A stretch of 64,000 bases of DNA from Mytilisepta virgata (Eukaryota > Mollusca > Bivalvia > Mytilida > Mytilidae). Location of the stretch: the NCBI GenBank assembly GCA_028015205.1, contig CM051518.1, positions 28,772,501 through 28,836,500 on the forward strand, read 5' to 3'. A program made the translations under genes and the position numbers. This document shows positions 1 through 9,800 of the stretch, piece after piece (position 1 is the stretch's first letter; each line of letters starts with the position of its first letter). Below the pieces are notes generated by a model that did not search any database, was not told the DNA's origin, and was given only the letters and a program-made list of their open reading frames with translations.

Positions 1-83
1 AGTATTTGTATAGGACACCATAACACTAACTAGAGACGGGGAAAGACCTCACATTTGTTCTCTGAACAAATGACTTTTTAATT
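1..83 (+). mobile_element. 3' end of an F-family Helentron-like element (body lies left of the window)
   Basis: The sequence matches the last part of the F elements ending near 34291, 61533 and 63033, including the run up to GGGGAAAGACCTC. The terminal hairpin (52-72) has 9-bp arms CATTTGTTC/GAACAAATG around TCT and is followed by ACTTTTTAATT. A subterminal inverted repeat followed by a 3' palindrome, with no target duplication, is the arrangement known for Helentrons and their non-autonomous derivatives. Confidence 0.75.
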
Positions 84-271
84 AAGGTCTTTCCCACTAC
101 AGTGGAAAGACCTTATTGTATTTCTTCTGATTATTATTAAGGTCTTTCCCACTACAGTGGAAAGACCTTATTGTATTTCTTCTGATTATTATTATTATTA
201 AGGTCTTTCCCACTACAGTGGAAAGACCTTATTGTATTTCTTCTGATTATTATTATTATTATTATTATTAT
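84..271 (+). mobile_element. Three stacked 5' modules of M-family elements
   Basis: Three copies of the same 5' terminal module start at 84, 139 and 200. Each has AAGGTCTTTCC, a short spacer (ACTACAGT region), GGAAAGACCTT, a conserved TTGTATTTCTTCTG and then (ATT)n. The ATT tracts are 3, 5 and 9 units long. Only the third is joined to a body. The first two are read here as the left ends of older elements whose bodies lie further right (2083-3898 and 3899-5109). The inverted pair can fold as a hairpin. Confidence 0.75.
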
Positions 272-2082
272 TCTTCTTCTTTTCCGCGGTCACTATAACA
301 AAAGTGTCGCGACATATCTTTACGATACTTGGTACCATTATTCGGTCATACTCTGACTCGCTTTGACTGACCCTGCGAAACCGATCTATTTTTAGTAACG
401 GAGTTATCTGCCCGACATTCAAAAACCTTGCGTGCAGATAAACTCAGAAACCGTAACCGTTATCAAAAATCTGAAGCGGGGGAAATGTTGCTAGACTCCT
501 GGTCATGATTCGTCACGCAAAAAAAAACATTTCGATCAACTTCCTAGTTACGCGTTTTTGACTCGAAAAGTGTCGCGACTCGTCAAATTTTTTTTCTTCA
601 AAACGGTTAGTCCTAGAGACTTGGGACCTTCACCAATCATCCTGGATGACATATGTTGTATTCAAAAATGTCAAGGTCAAAGGTCAAATCTCAAGGTCAG
701 AGGTCATGGTACACCTTGTTATCAGGTTAACTCAAAAACCATACAAAATTTAAGCAGACATGTAATGGGGAAAATACTTGTCTCATTTAGACCTTTATTT
801 GATATAAAGGGTCGAACCCTGTACGACAAACGGTTTTCGAGTTATAGCCCTTAACGCGTTTCGGCTAAATGGTTTTTGGCCTATAACTTGAAAATGGTTC
901 GAGATAACATAGTAAACATATGGGTTATTGGTGACCGTCAACTTATTCCCTTCAATTTAAAATCAAACTCGATTGGCTAATGGCGGCCATTTTCAAAATG
1001 GCCGACACTGTAAACAGTTTTTGTGGAAAAGCACGTAAACCGTACAAAATTGAAGCAGACAATACATGGGAAAATTGTTCGTCACGTCGAAATCTACAAA
1101 AAAGTCTTCAGGACCGAAACCGTAAGTTCTACGATGACTCCTTAAAGAGTTACTGCCCCTGACGTATGTTTGTTTTATACTATATCTCGAAAACCATTAT
1201 AGATATGAAGAAAATGTTAATACAAAAAAAGATCAGTTACAAAAGATCTACATTTTAGTACCAAGGTCAAAAGTCAGATATCAAGGTCATCCAAAAAGCC
1301 CTTAGCAACCGATGGAAAAGTACCTAGCAACCATATATATTTATGTTCAGGATCATATTATAGAGCCATAGAGGTCAAAATGGAAGGTCAAGGGTCAAGG
1401 TCATCGAAAAAGTCCTTAGTAACCGACGGAAAAGTACCTAGCAACCATATATATTTATGCTGAGGATCATATTATAGAGCCATAGAGGTCAAAATTGAAG
1501 GTCAAGGATCAAGGTCATTGAAAAAGTCCTTAGCAACCGATGGAAAAGTACCTAGCAACCATATATATTTATGCTCAGGATCATATTATAGAGCCATAGA
1601 GGTCAAAATGGAAGGTCAAAATCAAGGTCATTGAAAAAGTCCTTAGCAACCGATGGAAAAGTACCTAGCAACCATATATATTTCTGTTCAGAATCCTGTT
1701 TTAGAGCTGTAGAGGTGAAAATGGAAGGTCAAGTGTCAAGGTCAATGAAAAAGTCCTTAGCAACCGATAGAAAAGTACCTAGCAACCATATATATTTATG
1801 TTCAGGACCCTATTTTAGAGCTGTAGAGATCAAAATGGAAGGTCATGGTCAAGGTCATAGAAAAAGTCATTAGCAACCGATGTAAAAGTACCTAGCAACC
1901 ATATATATCTATGTTCAGGAACCTCTTTCAGAGCTGTAGAGGTCAAATCAAAGGTCAATGGTCAAGGTCATGATGACAGAGTCCTATATTTTGACTAATA
2001 TCCTTAGCAACTGAGGATTAAAAGGTCAATTTGACACGGGAAAGACCTTGCAATTGTTCTCTGAACAATTGTCTTTTTAATT
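272..2082 (+). mobile_element. M-family Helentron-like element, body 1 (innermost, youngest of three)
   Basis: Non-coding body from CTTCTTCTTTTCCGCGG to the 3' hairpin at 2051-2071 (arms CAATTGTTC/GAACAATTG, loop TCT), ending TCTTTTTAATT. Landmarks in order are: two AGGTCA direct repeats spaced by one base (674-706), a palindrome GGCCATTTTCAAAATGGCC (about 985-1003), and a tandem array with a 114-bp period (about 1300-1970). The usual inverted partner of the 5' end, GGGAAAGACCTT, precedes the hairpin. Body 2 is nearly identical, so both are recent. Its 5' module is the copy at 200. Confidence 0.75.
1300..1970 (+). repeat. 114-bp tandem sub-repeat inside an M element
   Basis: The phrase GTACCTAGCAACC recurs at 1320, 1434, 1548, 1661, 1775 and 1888, a period of 113-114 bp. 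Each unit carries about three AGGTCA half-sites and an ATATATAT stretch. The same sub-repeat occurs in every M and Q body of the window with varying copy number (fewer in 39250-39780, more in 35330-36080), so it expands and contracts within the element. Confidence 0.9.
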
Positions 2083-3898
2083 ATTATTCTTCTTCTTTTC
2101 CGCGGTCACTATAACAAAAGTGTCGCGACATATCTTTACGATACTTGGTACCATTATTCGGTCATACTCTGACTCGCTTTGACTGACCCTGCGAAACCGA
2201 TCTATTTTTAGTAACGGAGTTATCTGCCCGACATTCAAAAACCTTGTGTGCAGATAAACTCAGAAACCGTAACCGTTATCAAAAATCTGAAGCGGGGGAA
2301 ATGTTGCTAGACTCCTGGTCATGATTCGTCACGCAAAAAAAAACATTTCGATCAACTTCCTAGTTACGCGTTTTTGACTCGAAAAGTGTCGCGACTCGTC
2401 AAATTTTTTTTCTTCAAAACGGTTAGTCCTAGAGACTTGGGACCTTCACCAATCATCCTGGATGACATATGCTGCATTCAAAAATGTCAAGGTCAAAGGT
2501 CAAATCTCAAGGTCAGAGGTCATGGTACACCTTGTTATCAGGTTAACTCAAAAACCATACAAAATTTAAGCAGACATGTAATGGGGAAAATACTTGTCTC
2601 ATTTAGACCTTTATTTGATATAAAGGGTCGAACCCTGTACGACAAACGGTTTTCGATTTATAGCCCTTAACGCGTTTCGGCTAAATGGTTTTTGGCCTAT
2701 AACTTGAAAATGGTTCGAGATAACATAGTAAACATATGGGTTATTGGTGACCGTCAACTTATTCCCTTCAATTTAAAATCAAACTCGATTGGCTAATGGC
2801 GGCCATTTTCAAAATGGCCGACACTGTAAACAGTTTTTGTGGAAAAGCACGTAAACCGTACAAAATTGAAGCAGACAATACATGGGAAAATTGTTCGTCA
2901 CGTCGAAATCTACAAAAAAGTCTTCAGGACCGAAACCGTAAGTTCTACGATGACTCCTTAAAGAGTTACTGCCCCTGATGTATGTTTGTTTTATATTATA
3001 TCTCGAAAACCATTATAGATATGAAGAAAATGTTAATACAAAAAAAGATCAGTTACAAAAGATCTACATTTTAGTACCAAGGTCAAAAGTCAGATATCAA
3101 GGTCATCCAAAAAGCCCTTAGCAACCGATGGAAAAGTACCTAGCAACCATATATATTTATGTTCAGGATCATATTATAGAGCCATAGAGGTCAAAATGGA
3201 AGGTCAAGGGTCAAGGTCATCGAAAAAGTCCTTAGTAACCGACGGAAAAGTACCTAGCAACCATATATATTTATGCTAAGGATCATATTATAGAGCCATA
3301 GAGGTCAAAATTGAAGGTCAAGGATCAAGGTCATTAAAAAAGTCCTTAGCAACCGATGGAAAAGTACCTAGCAACCATATATATTTATGCTCAGGATCAT
3401 ATTATAGAGCCATAGAGGTAAAAATGGAAGGTCAAAATCAAGGTCATTGAAAAAGTCCTTAGCAACCGATGGAAAAGTACCTAGCAACCATATATATTTC
3501 TGTTCAGAATCCTCTTTTAGAGCTGTAGAGGTGAAAATGGAAGGTCAAGGGTCAAGGTCAATGAAAAAGTCCTTAGCAACCGATAGAAAAGTACCTAGCA
3601 ACCATATATATTTATGTTCAGGACCCTATTTTAGAGCTGTAGAGATCAAAATGGAAGGTCATAGTCAAGGTCATAGAAAAAGTCATTAGCAACCGATGTA
3701 AAAGTACCTAGCAACCATATATATCTATGTTCAGGAACCTCTTTCAGAGCTGTAGAGGTCAAACCAAAGGTCAATGGTCAAGGTCATGGTGACAGAGTCC
3801 TATATTTTGACTAATATCCTTAGCAACTGAGGATTAAAAGGTCAATTTGACACGGGAAAGACCTTGCAATTGTTCTCTGAACAATTGTCTTTTTAATT
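2083..3898 (+). mobile_element. M-family Helentron-like element, body 2 (no adjoining 5' module)
   Basis: Starts with the right-hand part of an ATT tract directly after the hairpin of body 1, then runs CCGCGG... to its own hairpin at 3867-3887. It is almost identical to body 1. It lacks a 5' module of its own. The module at 139 is its expected left end, separated from it by the insertion of body 1. Confidence 0.75.
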
Positions 3899-5109
3899 AT
3901 TATTATTATTATTATTATTATTCTTCTTCTTTTCCGCGGTCACTATAACAAAAGTGTCGCGACTTATCTTTACGATACTTGGTACCATTATTCGGTCATA
4001 CTCTGACTCGCTTTGACTGACCCTGCGAAACCGATCTATTTTTAGTAACGGAGTTATCTGCCCGACATTCAAAAACCTTGTTTGCAGATAAACTCAGAAA
4101 CCGTAACCGTTATCAAAAATCTGAAGCGGGGGAAATGTTGCTAGACTCCTGGTCATGATTCGTCACGCAAAAAAAAAAATTTCGATCAACTTCCTGGTTA
4201 CGCGTTTTTGACTCGAAAAGTGTCGCGACTCGTCAAATTTTTTTTCTTCAAAACGGTTAGTCCTAGAGACTTGGGACCTTCACCAATCATCTTAGGTGAC
4301 ATATGTTGCATCCAAAAATGTCAAGGTCAAATTCCATCGTTGACCTTGGCCTTTGACCTTAGACCTTGTTAGCGAAATAACTCAGAAACCGTAAGAGATA
4401 GCTGATGAAGTATATTGGGAAAAATGTTTATCTTGTCAAGATCTCAATTTGTCTCATTGGATCTCAAGTTGTATGATGACTCCTTATAGGAGTTACTGCC
4501 CTTGACACATGTTTGTTTCATGCTATATCTCTAAAACCATTATAGATATGAAGAAACTGTTAATACAAAAAAAGATCAGTTTCAAAAGATCTACATTTTA
4601 GTACCAAGGTCAAAAGTCAGAGATCAAGGTCATCGAAAAATCCCTTAGCAACCGATGGAAAAGTACCTAGCAACCATATATATTTATACTCGGGACCCTT
4701 TTATAGATCAGTAGAGGTGAAAATGGAAGGTCACGGATCAAGGTCATTGAAAAAGTCCTTAGCAACCGATGGAAAAGTACCTAGCAACCATATATATTTA
4801 TGATCAGCATCCTGTTTTAGAGCTGTAGAGGTGAAAATGGAAGGTCAAGGGTCAAGGTCATTGGTAAAGTCCTTAGCAACCGATGGAAAAGTACCTAGCA
4901 ACCATATATATTTATGTTCAGGACTCTATTTTAGAGCTGTACAGATCAAAATGGAAGGTCAAGAGTCAAGGTCATCGAAAAAACCCCTAGCAACTGATTG
5001 AAAAGTACCTAGCAACCATATATATTATGCCCAGGACCCTATTATAGAGTTGTAAAGGTGAAATGGAATGTCAAGGGTCAAGGTCATTTAAAAAGTCCTT
5101 AGCAACCGT
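3899..5109 (+). mobile_element. Mosaic M/Q Helentron-like body, 3' end lost
   Basis: Begins as M after nine ATT units (CCGCGG, GACCCTGCGAAACCGATC, then TTAGTCCTAGAGACTTGGGACC at 4257). From about 4290 it switches to Q-like sequence (TTGACCTTGGCCTTTGACC, a short GATAGCTGATGAAGTATATTGG segment). 114-bp units follow until about 5105. The sequence breaks inside a unit at about 5109, and no terminal GGAAAGACC or hairpin is present. It is the most divergent of the three bodies of this array, as expected for the oldest, outermost insertion (module at 84). Confidence 0.65.
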
Positions 5110-5228
5110 ACTTACCACTGAAAACTAATCATAATCCTATGAACATTTCTAACATGCTTTTACTTGATGAACAACACCTAAAACTCAAAGCCTAATTATT
5201 AAAATGGTTTTCTGTAAAGCAACCAAAA
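5110..5228. other. Unassigned sequence
   Basis: About 120 bp between the truncated M/Q body and the next repeat. No repeat partner in the window and no coding signal seen. Confidence 0.5.
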
Positions 5229-5623
5229 ACAAGAGGCTCCCAGGAGGCTAAGTTGCGCACGTGGTGCTAAAGCTTCAAGGGACTCTTCTATGACCCCTAT
5301 AAAGGGTCTGTCATCTGACAAATTAAAATCAATGGAGACTTTTGTGTAGCTTATATTGAGTGAAGGTTTCAGTCAGCAACAGCTTTTCTCTATCTGCAAT
5401 AGTTTTCATTTTATAGGCCAAAAACATGAAAAAAAACACTAATTTGACCTTTAAAGGGCCATAACCCCTATAAGAGGTCAACAGACAACTTTTTGTGCAG
5501 GACACTCTAAGGATCAATCATACCAAGTCTCATTAAATTCTGTTTAGTAGTTTCAAAGAAGATTTTTGAGAGGACAGACAACAACGACAGATGCCAAGTG
5601 CCTTTGGTCTAGGTGAGCTAAAA
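5229..5623 (+). mobile_element. Short non-autonomous repeat (ACAAGAGGCTCC ... AGGTGAGCTAAAA type)
   Basis: Starts ACAAGAGGCTCCCAGGAGG, with a small internal palindrome, and ends GGACAGACAACAACGACAG...CTAGGTGAGCTAAAA. These two ends resemble a repeat I recall as widespread in mollusc genomes (recollection, not a search). The middle (about 5340-5440) has a same-strand relative at 15705-15790, on the other side of the Helentron gene. A GGGCCATAACCCC segment is the complement of the GGAGTTATNGCCC motif found in other families here. Confidence 0.5.
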
Positions 5624-5624
5624 A

Positions 5625-5663
5625 TGTACCAAAGTCCTGTTAGCTGCTTGTGCAAAGTCTAGG
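5625..5663 (-). repeat. Fragment matching the tRNA-like repeat at 6620-6700
   Basis: TACCAAAGTCCTGTTAGCTG followed by CTTGTGCAAAGTC is a close match to TACCAGAGCCCTGTTAGCTA followed by CCTGTGCAAAATC at 6662-6694, same orientation. It covers the A-box-like part only. The two copies flank the element at 5684-6533. Confidence 0.45.
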
Positions 5664-5683
5664 AAACAGCTCTCATGGTTATT

Positions 5684-6533
5684 AGTCCCCTACCGGCAAA
5701 AGCCGAAGGGGACTATAGGTTTGCGCTCTGTCCGTCCGTCTGTCTGTCACACCTCAGTTTTCCGCACTTTTATTCTAAACGCTTATAGATAATGAACTGA
5801 TTTTTGGTATGTATGTTGACCATGATGAGTTACAGATCAAGTATAAGTTTCGCACCGATCTGCTAATTTTTATGGGAGTTATGGCCCTTTGAACTTTGAA
5901 AATTCACTGAAATTTCAGTTTTCCGCACTTTTTTTCTAAACGCTTACAAATAATGAACTGATTTTTGGTATGCGAGTTGACCATGATGAGTTACAGATCA
6001 AGATTAAGTTTCGTGCCGGTTTGCAAATTTTAATGGGAGTTGTGGCCCTTTGAACTTTGAAAATTCACTGAAATTTCAGTTTTCTGCATTTTTTTTCTAA
6101 ACACTTACAGATATTGAACTGATTTTTGGTATGTGAGTTGACCATGATGAGTTACAGATCAAGTTCAAGTTTGGTGCCAGTCCGCAAATTTTTACGGGAG
6201 TTATGGCCCTTTGAACTTTGACTGAAATTTCAGTTTTCCGCGCTTTTTTCCTAAACGCTTATAGATAATGAACTGATTTTTTGGTATGTGAGTCTACCAT
6301 GATGAGTTGCAGATCAAGTTTAGATTTAGTTTCAGTCTGCAAATTTTAACAAGAGTTATTGACCTTTGAACTTTGAAAAATGACTGAAATTTTACTTTTC
6401 TGCACTTTTTTATTATCGCTTGTAGATAATGAACTTATCAAGTTTATATTCTGTTTTGTCTCACAAATTTTTACCAGTGACTGAAATATGAGGCCGGTAG
6501 GGGACTATGTATTGTTTTGCAATACTCTCAGAA
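5684..6533 (+). mobile_element. Second, unrelated Helentron-like non-autonomous element with a 161-bp tandem core
   Basis: The left end AGTCCCCTACCGGC folds with GCCGAAGGGGACT a few bases further on. Near the right end the inverted copy CCGGTAGGGGACT (about 6493-6506) is followed by a hairpin GTATTG-TTTTG-CAATAC (about 6509-6525). The core is four and a half tandem units whose TCAGTTTTC landmark falls at 5754, 5915, 6076, 6230 and about 6391. The design is the same as M, F, P, Q and E (5' inverted repeat, tandem core, subterminal inverted repeat, 3' palindrome), but no end sequence is shared. Exact 3' limit uncertain by about 10 bp. Confidence 0.65.
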
Positions 6534-6619
6534 TGCTTGTTTCTTTATAAACATATCTTTTTATCTACTGACGCGGGGCCACTAGGCAATCTGCCCACTT
6601 TTGCACCAGCACAGAAATA

Positions 6620-6700
6620 ATATAATGCCTAGGGAGGGAATCGAACCCTCTTACATCAGTGTACCAGAGCCCTGTTAGCTACCTGTGCAAAATCAAGATT
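6620..6700 (-). repeat. Possible tRNA-derived SINE fragment
   Basis: On the minus strand GGTTCGATTCC (complement of 6637-6647) is a perfect Pol III B box inside a T-arm-like AGAGGGTTCGATTCCCTCCCT, with a 5-bp stem. About 20 bp upstream of it, TAGCTAACAGGGC (complement of 6669-6681) resembles an A box. The A-to-B spacing is too short for a tRNA, and no acceptor stem was found. It is more likely a SINE head or a decayed tRNA. Confidence 0.4.
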
Positions 6701-6762
6701 TACACAAGTACCCACCTCCCACGACGAGGACGTAGGGTTGGATTTTTGGGAGGCAAATATTT

Positions 6763-6768
6763 TTTATT
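6763..6768 (-). terminator. Polyadenylation signal AATAAA of the Helentron gene
   Basis: On the minus strand AATAAA lies about 50 bp downstream of the TAA stop at 6815, in an A/T-rich context. Between stop and signal, AATCAT-TAAAATT-ATGATT could form a small hairpin. Position and sequence fit a normal animal 3' end; usage is inferred. Confidence 0.55.
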
Positions 6769-6814
6769 CAGTTTTCTTATTTTGAGTTTGCACAATGAAT
6801 CATTAAAATTATGA

Positions 6815-9800
6815 TTAATATTTCATCTTTACCACGATTGCCTCATGATAACTGTAGTAAGTTGGAAACACTGAAATTTCTAAAGGTTCAATTCCTCTGA
6901 AGTACACGTGGTCAATCAGTGTGCCACCCTCTGTTGTTGGACTTGTCACTAACTGTCTGAATCCAATTGATTCCATGTAATTCAAGACAACTGTGTCACC
7001 TTTTAAGATGTTCAGATTAAAGTCACCCAAAACAATTAGTTTTTCTGTGTTTAGCAATAACCTATCAATAAGAGGTCTAAAATTGTCCATGAAATCATGA
7101 ATCAGGTGCTTTTGAGTCCTGTAGATTGTGACAACGACTACATCTAAACTCACAACTTTAAAAACAAAGCATTCTAAATTTTTATACTGCACTTCAACAT
7201 TTTCAAACTGAAACCCTTCTTTGAAAAAGACTCCAACACCTCCATGCTGCATTCCCTTTAAAGTTGAATGTAACTCGCTGTTAGCACTAAATGCATCTGC
7301 TCTTGTAATATGTTCAAGTGTAAATCCATGAAGTTCACAGTTCATCTCATTTTGTAACCAGGTCTCTGTCAAGCAAATAAAGTTAACATTTTTGACAATA
7401 GGGTTCTTTCTCAAATCTTCGACATGGCTAATTAACCCTTCGATGTTGTGGTACATAAAGGTCATGCAATCAATATCAGGTGAATCTTCATCCTCATTTA
7501 AAAACTTCTTCATTCTTAAAAGCCCATTTCCAACATCAGGATCGCAATAAATCTTTGCTTTCAGTACCTTCTCATCTATGTCCTTTATGTACAAGCCATC
7601 AAGAGAGGTCACTCGACTAAGTGCTACATAAGCTTGACCGCATGAGAAGCATTTGTTTAAGTTAATAACACATTCCTTTACAGTTAAACCTTGAACTTTG
7701 TGTACAGTGCAGCCCCAAGCAAGCTGAAGAGGATATTGTTTTCTACTCCCATTGCTTTTAGGAACATCTTCTGTTAATGGTTCAATTCCAATGCATCTTT
7801 TCCCATTGATATTCTTCTGTGCAGTTGCAATTTTGCCAACTTTTTCATTATCAAAGTGAACATATATTAATTGGGGCAACTTGTTTAATCCATTCTGGAC
7901 AACTTCCATCACTGTGCCAATAACACCATTTACAAGACCATCCTTGATATCAATGTTCTTTATTAACATTACTCTGGCACCTACTCCTAGCAGCAATGAA
8001 GATGGTAATTGTAGGTCTTTTTCTGAGAAATGGGAGGATTTTCTTACAAGTTGGCCACTTGCTTTCATTTTCTGATAGTCTTCAGCTTCAAGTAGTTTAA
8101 CATCTGATCCAAGCTTCATAACCATGTCATTGTTGTGGGCTTTAATTTCATCATTTGTTGCAAAGATGTGCAAAGCGCTTTCTGGTCCTTCTTTTACTCT
8201 GCTTTTCAATACTGACAAGTCATCTTGATCAAGTTGATTGTTTTTTGTTCTTACTCTAATTCTATTGAGAATTTCTGCAAATTGACTATCATTTTTTTGA
8301 CGCATGATCTCGTCCAACTCAACAATTTTAAACAACTCATTCCATAATTGGTCCATAGGATTGGAAGGGTCATCTACATACAATTTGTCCGACTTCTTAG
8401 TTTTTACTGGTGGTAACTGGTAGAAATCTCCAACAGCAATCACCGATACGCCTCCAAACAAACTGTCCTCTGGCATTTTCTTGATCTGTCTCAAACGTTG
8501 ATGGATGAAAAAAAGGAGTCTTTTATTGACCATTGAGATTTCATCAATGATGATGACCTGTAGAGATTCTAATTTTGAACGCAATGTGTTTATTTTGTCT
8601 TCACTCAATAATGCATGATCCATTGACAGATTTTTATAAATGCCTAATGCACTGTGTATTGTCATTCCAGAGATGTTGAAAGCTGCAGTACCTGTAGGAG
8701 CTGTAAGCAGTACACTAATGTCATCTGGCTGTTCTAATATCCTTGACAGTATTCTGGTCATTTCATAATACAGACATTTTATCAAATGGCTTTTTCCAGT
8801 TCCACCTCCTCCAGTTACAAATACATGAAAAGGTTCTACAGTTTCTCCATTTGCTTTCTGTAAACACCAATCTCTAATCTTATAAAATATTTTTCTCTGC
8901 TTACTATTCAAATTTTGCAATAAAGGAGTAATTTCATTCTTTGGAAACAGAGAGGTTGTCAAAAAATTTGAACCTTGGATTGTGTCATGCTGATTGAGAT
9001 CAGGTATTGTTTCCTCAGTAACCTCATTCTCGGCAGTAGATATTGTACCTTCTATGTTACATTCAAGTCTTTCTGCTTCAGTTTCAGGACACAGCTGAGC
9101 CCATGCATCTTCTTCATACCCTCTCATTTCTAAATCTTTTTCAGCCCTATCTAAAGATTTGTCAATTTTTACATATTTAGCTTTGTTGCTCTCAACAATA
9201 CTTTGGACATCAGTAATTTGCTTACTATTGCTTAATTTAATAGACCCATTAATGAAGAACTGCTCAAAGGTCTCAAACTGTGCAGGTTTTAGCTGTTGAT
9301 CTACTCTGTAAGGTAGAAACAATTGGAGCATACTTTGGTAGTACTTCTCTGGCGCCGTTTCTTCACAAAATCTAGGATATCTAATGACTGCAGGATTTGT
9401 TCTAGTTCGCTTTCGAATGTACCCGAGATTCTTCATTAGCTTGAATGTGGTTTCTTCATTGATTTTTTGGGGTACTTGTGATTTAGCAAGAACACTGTAA
9501 TCTGAGCAAAATTGTGCTAAGCACATATCTTTAAACATTGCATTATTTGGTCTTGCCTTGTATCTGTCAACAATGTTTGTCATCCACATTGCTTCATCAC
9601 CTGTTTCTTTAGTGTCATCATTGTTTCGAATCTTAGCAGCATTTTTTGCTCTCTCAATTTCTTTCAAAGGAACACTCATTCTACTTGGATTTGAGCCTAG
9701 TGGAACAAACTGTACTTTCCTAGAACATCCTTTTAAATTCAAACCTGTAACCCTATACACTGCTTCTTGTGCACTGATTTCTCTGTGATGCAGGTATGCT

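Noticed and set aside
84..260. Hairpin modules as independent MITEs or a CRISPR-like array
   Set aside because: They recur as the left ends of full elements, have no target duplication, and this is animal DNA; the repeats have no unique spacers.
213..422. Asn-run frames on the minus strand (also 38166, 39962, 45795 and 57968)
   Set aside because: Poly-Asn is the antisense reading of the ATT microsatellite.
558..854. 98-codon frame repeated in all M bodies (also 2374, 25906, 34589, 36518 and others)
   Set aside because: It begins at TTG, not ATG, and runs through T-runs and AGGTCA repeats. Its conservation is explained by the near-identity of whole elements, and two copies are shifted by a one-base deletion.
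980..1162. 60-codon ATG frame in M bodies
   Set aside because: Starts inside the GGCCATTTTCAAAATGGCC palindrome, has no recognisable domain, and is conserved no better than the flanking non-coding sequence.
6620..6700. Functional tRNA gene
   Set aside because: The B box is perfect, but the A box is too close and no acceptor stem pairs; called a SINE or tRNA remnant instead.
5110..6800. 3' end of the autonomous Helentron matching the M/F/P/Q/E ends
   Set aside because: No complement of the GGAAAGACCTT plus hairpin pattern was found left of the stop, nor AGGTCTTTCC in the right orientation after 15470, so the gene cannot be assigned as the source of these families from this window.
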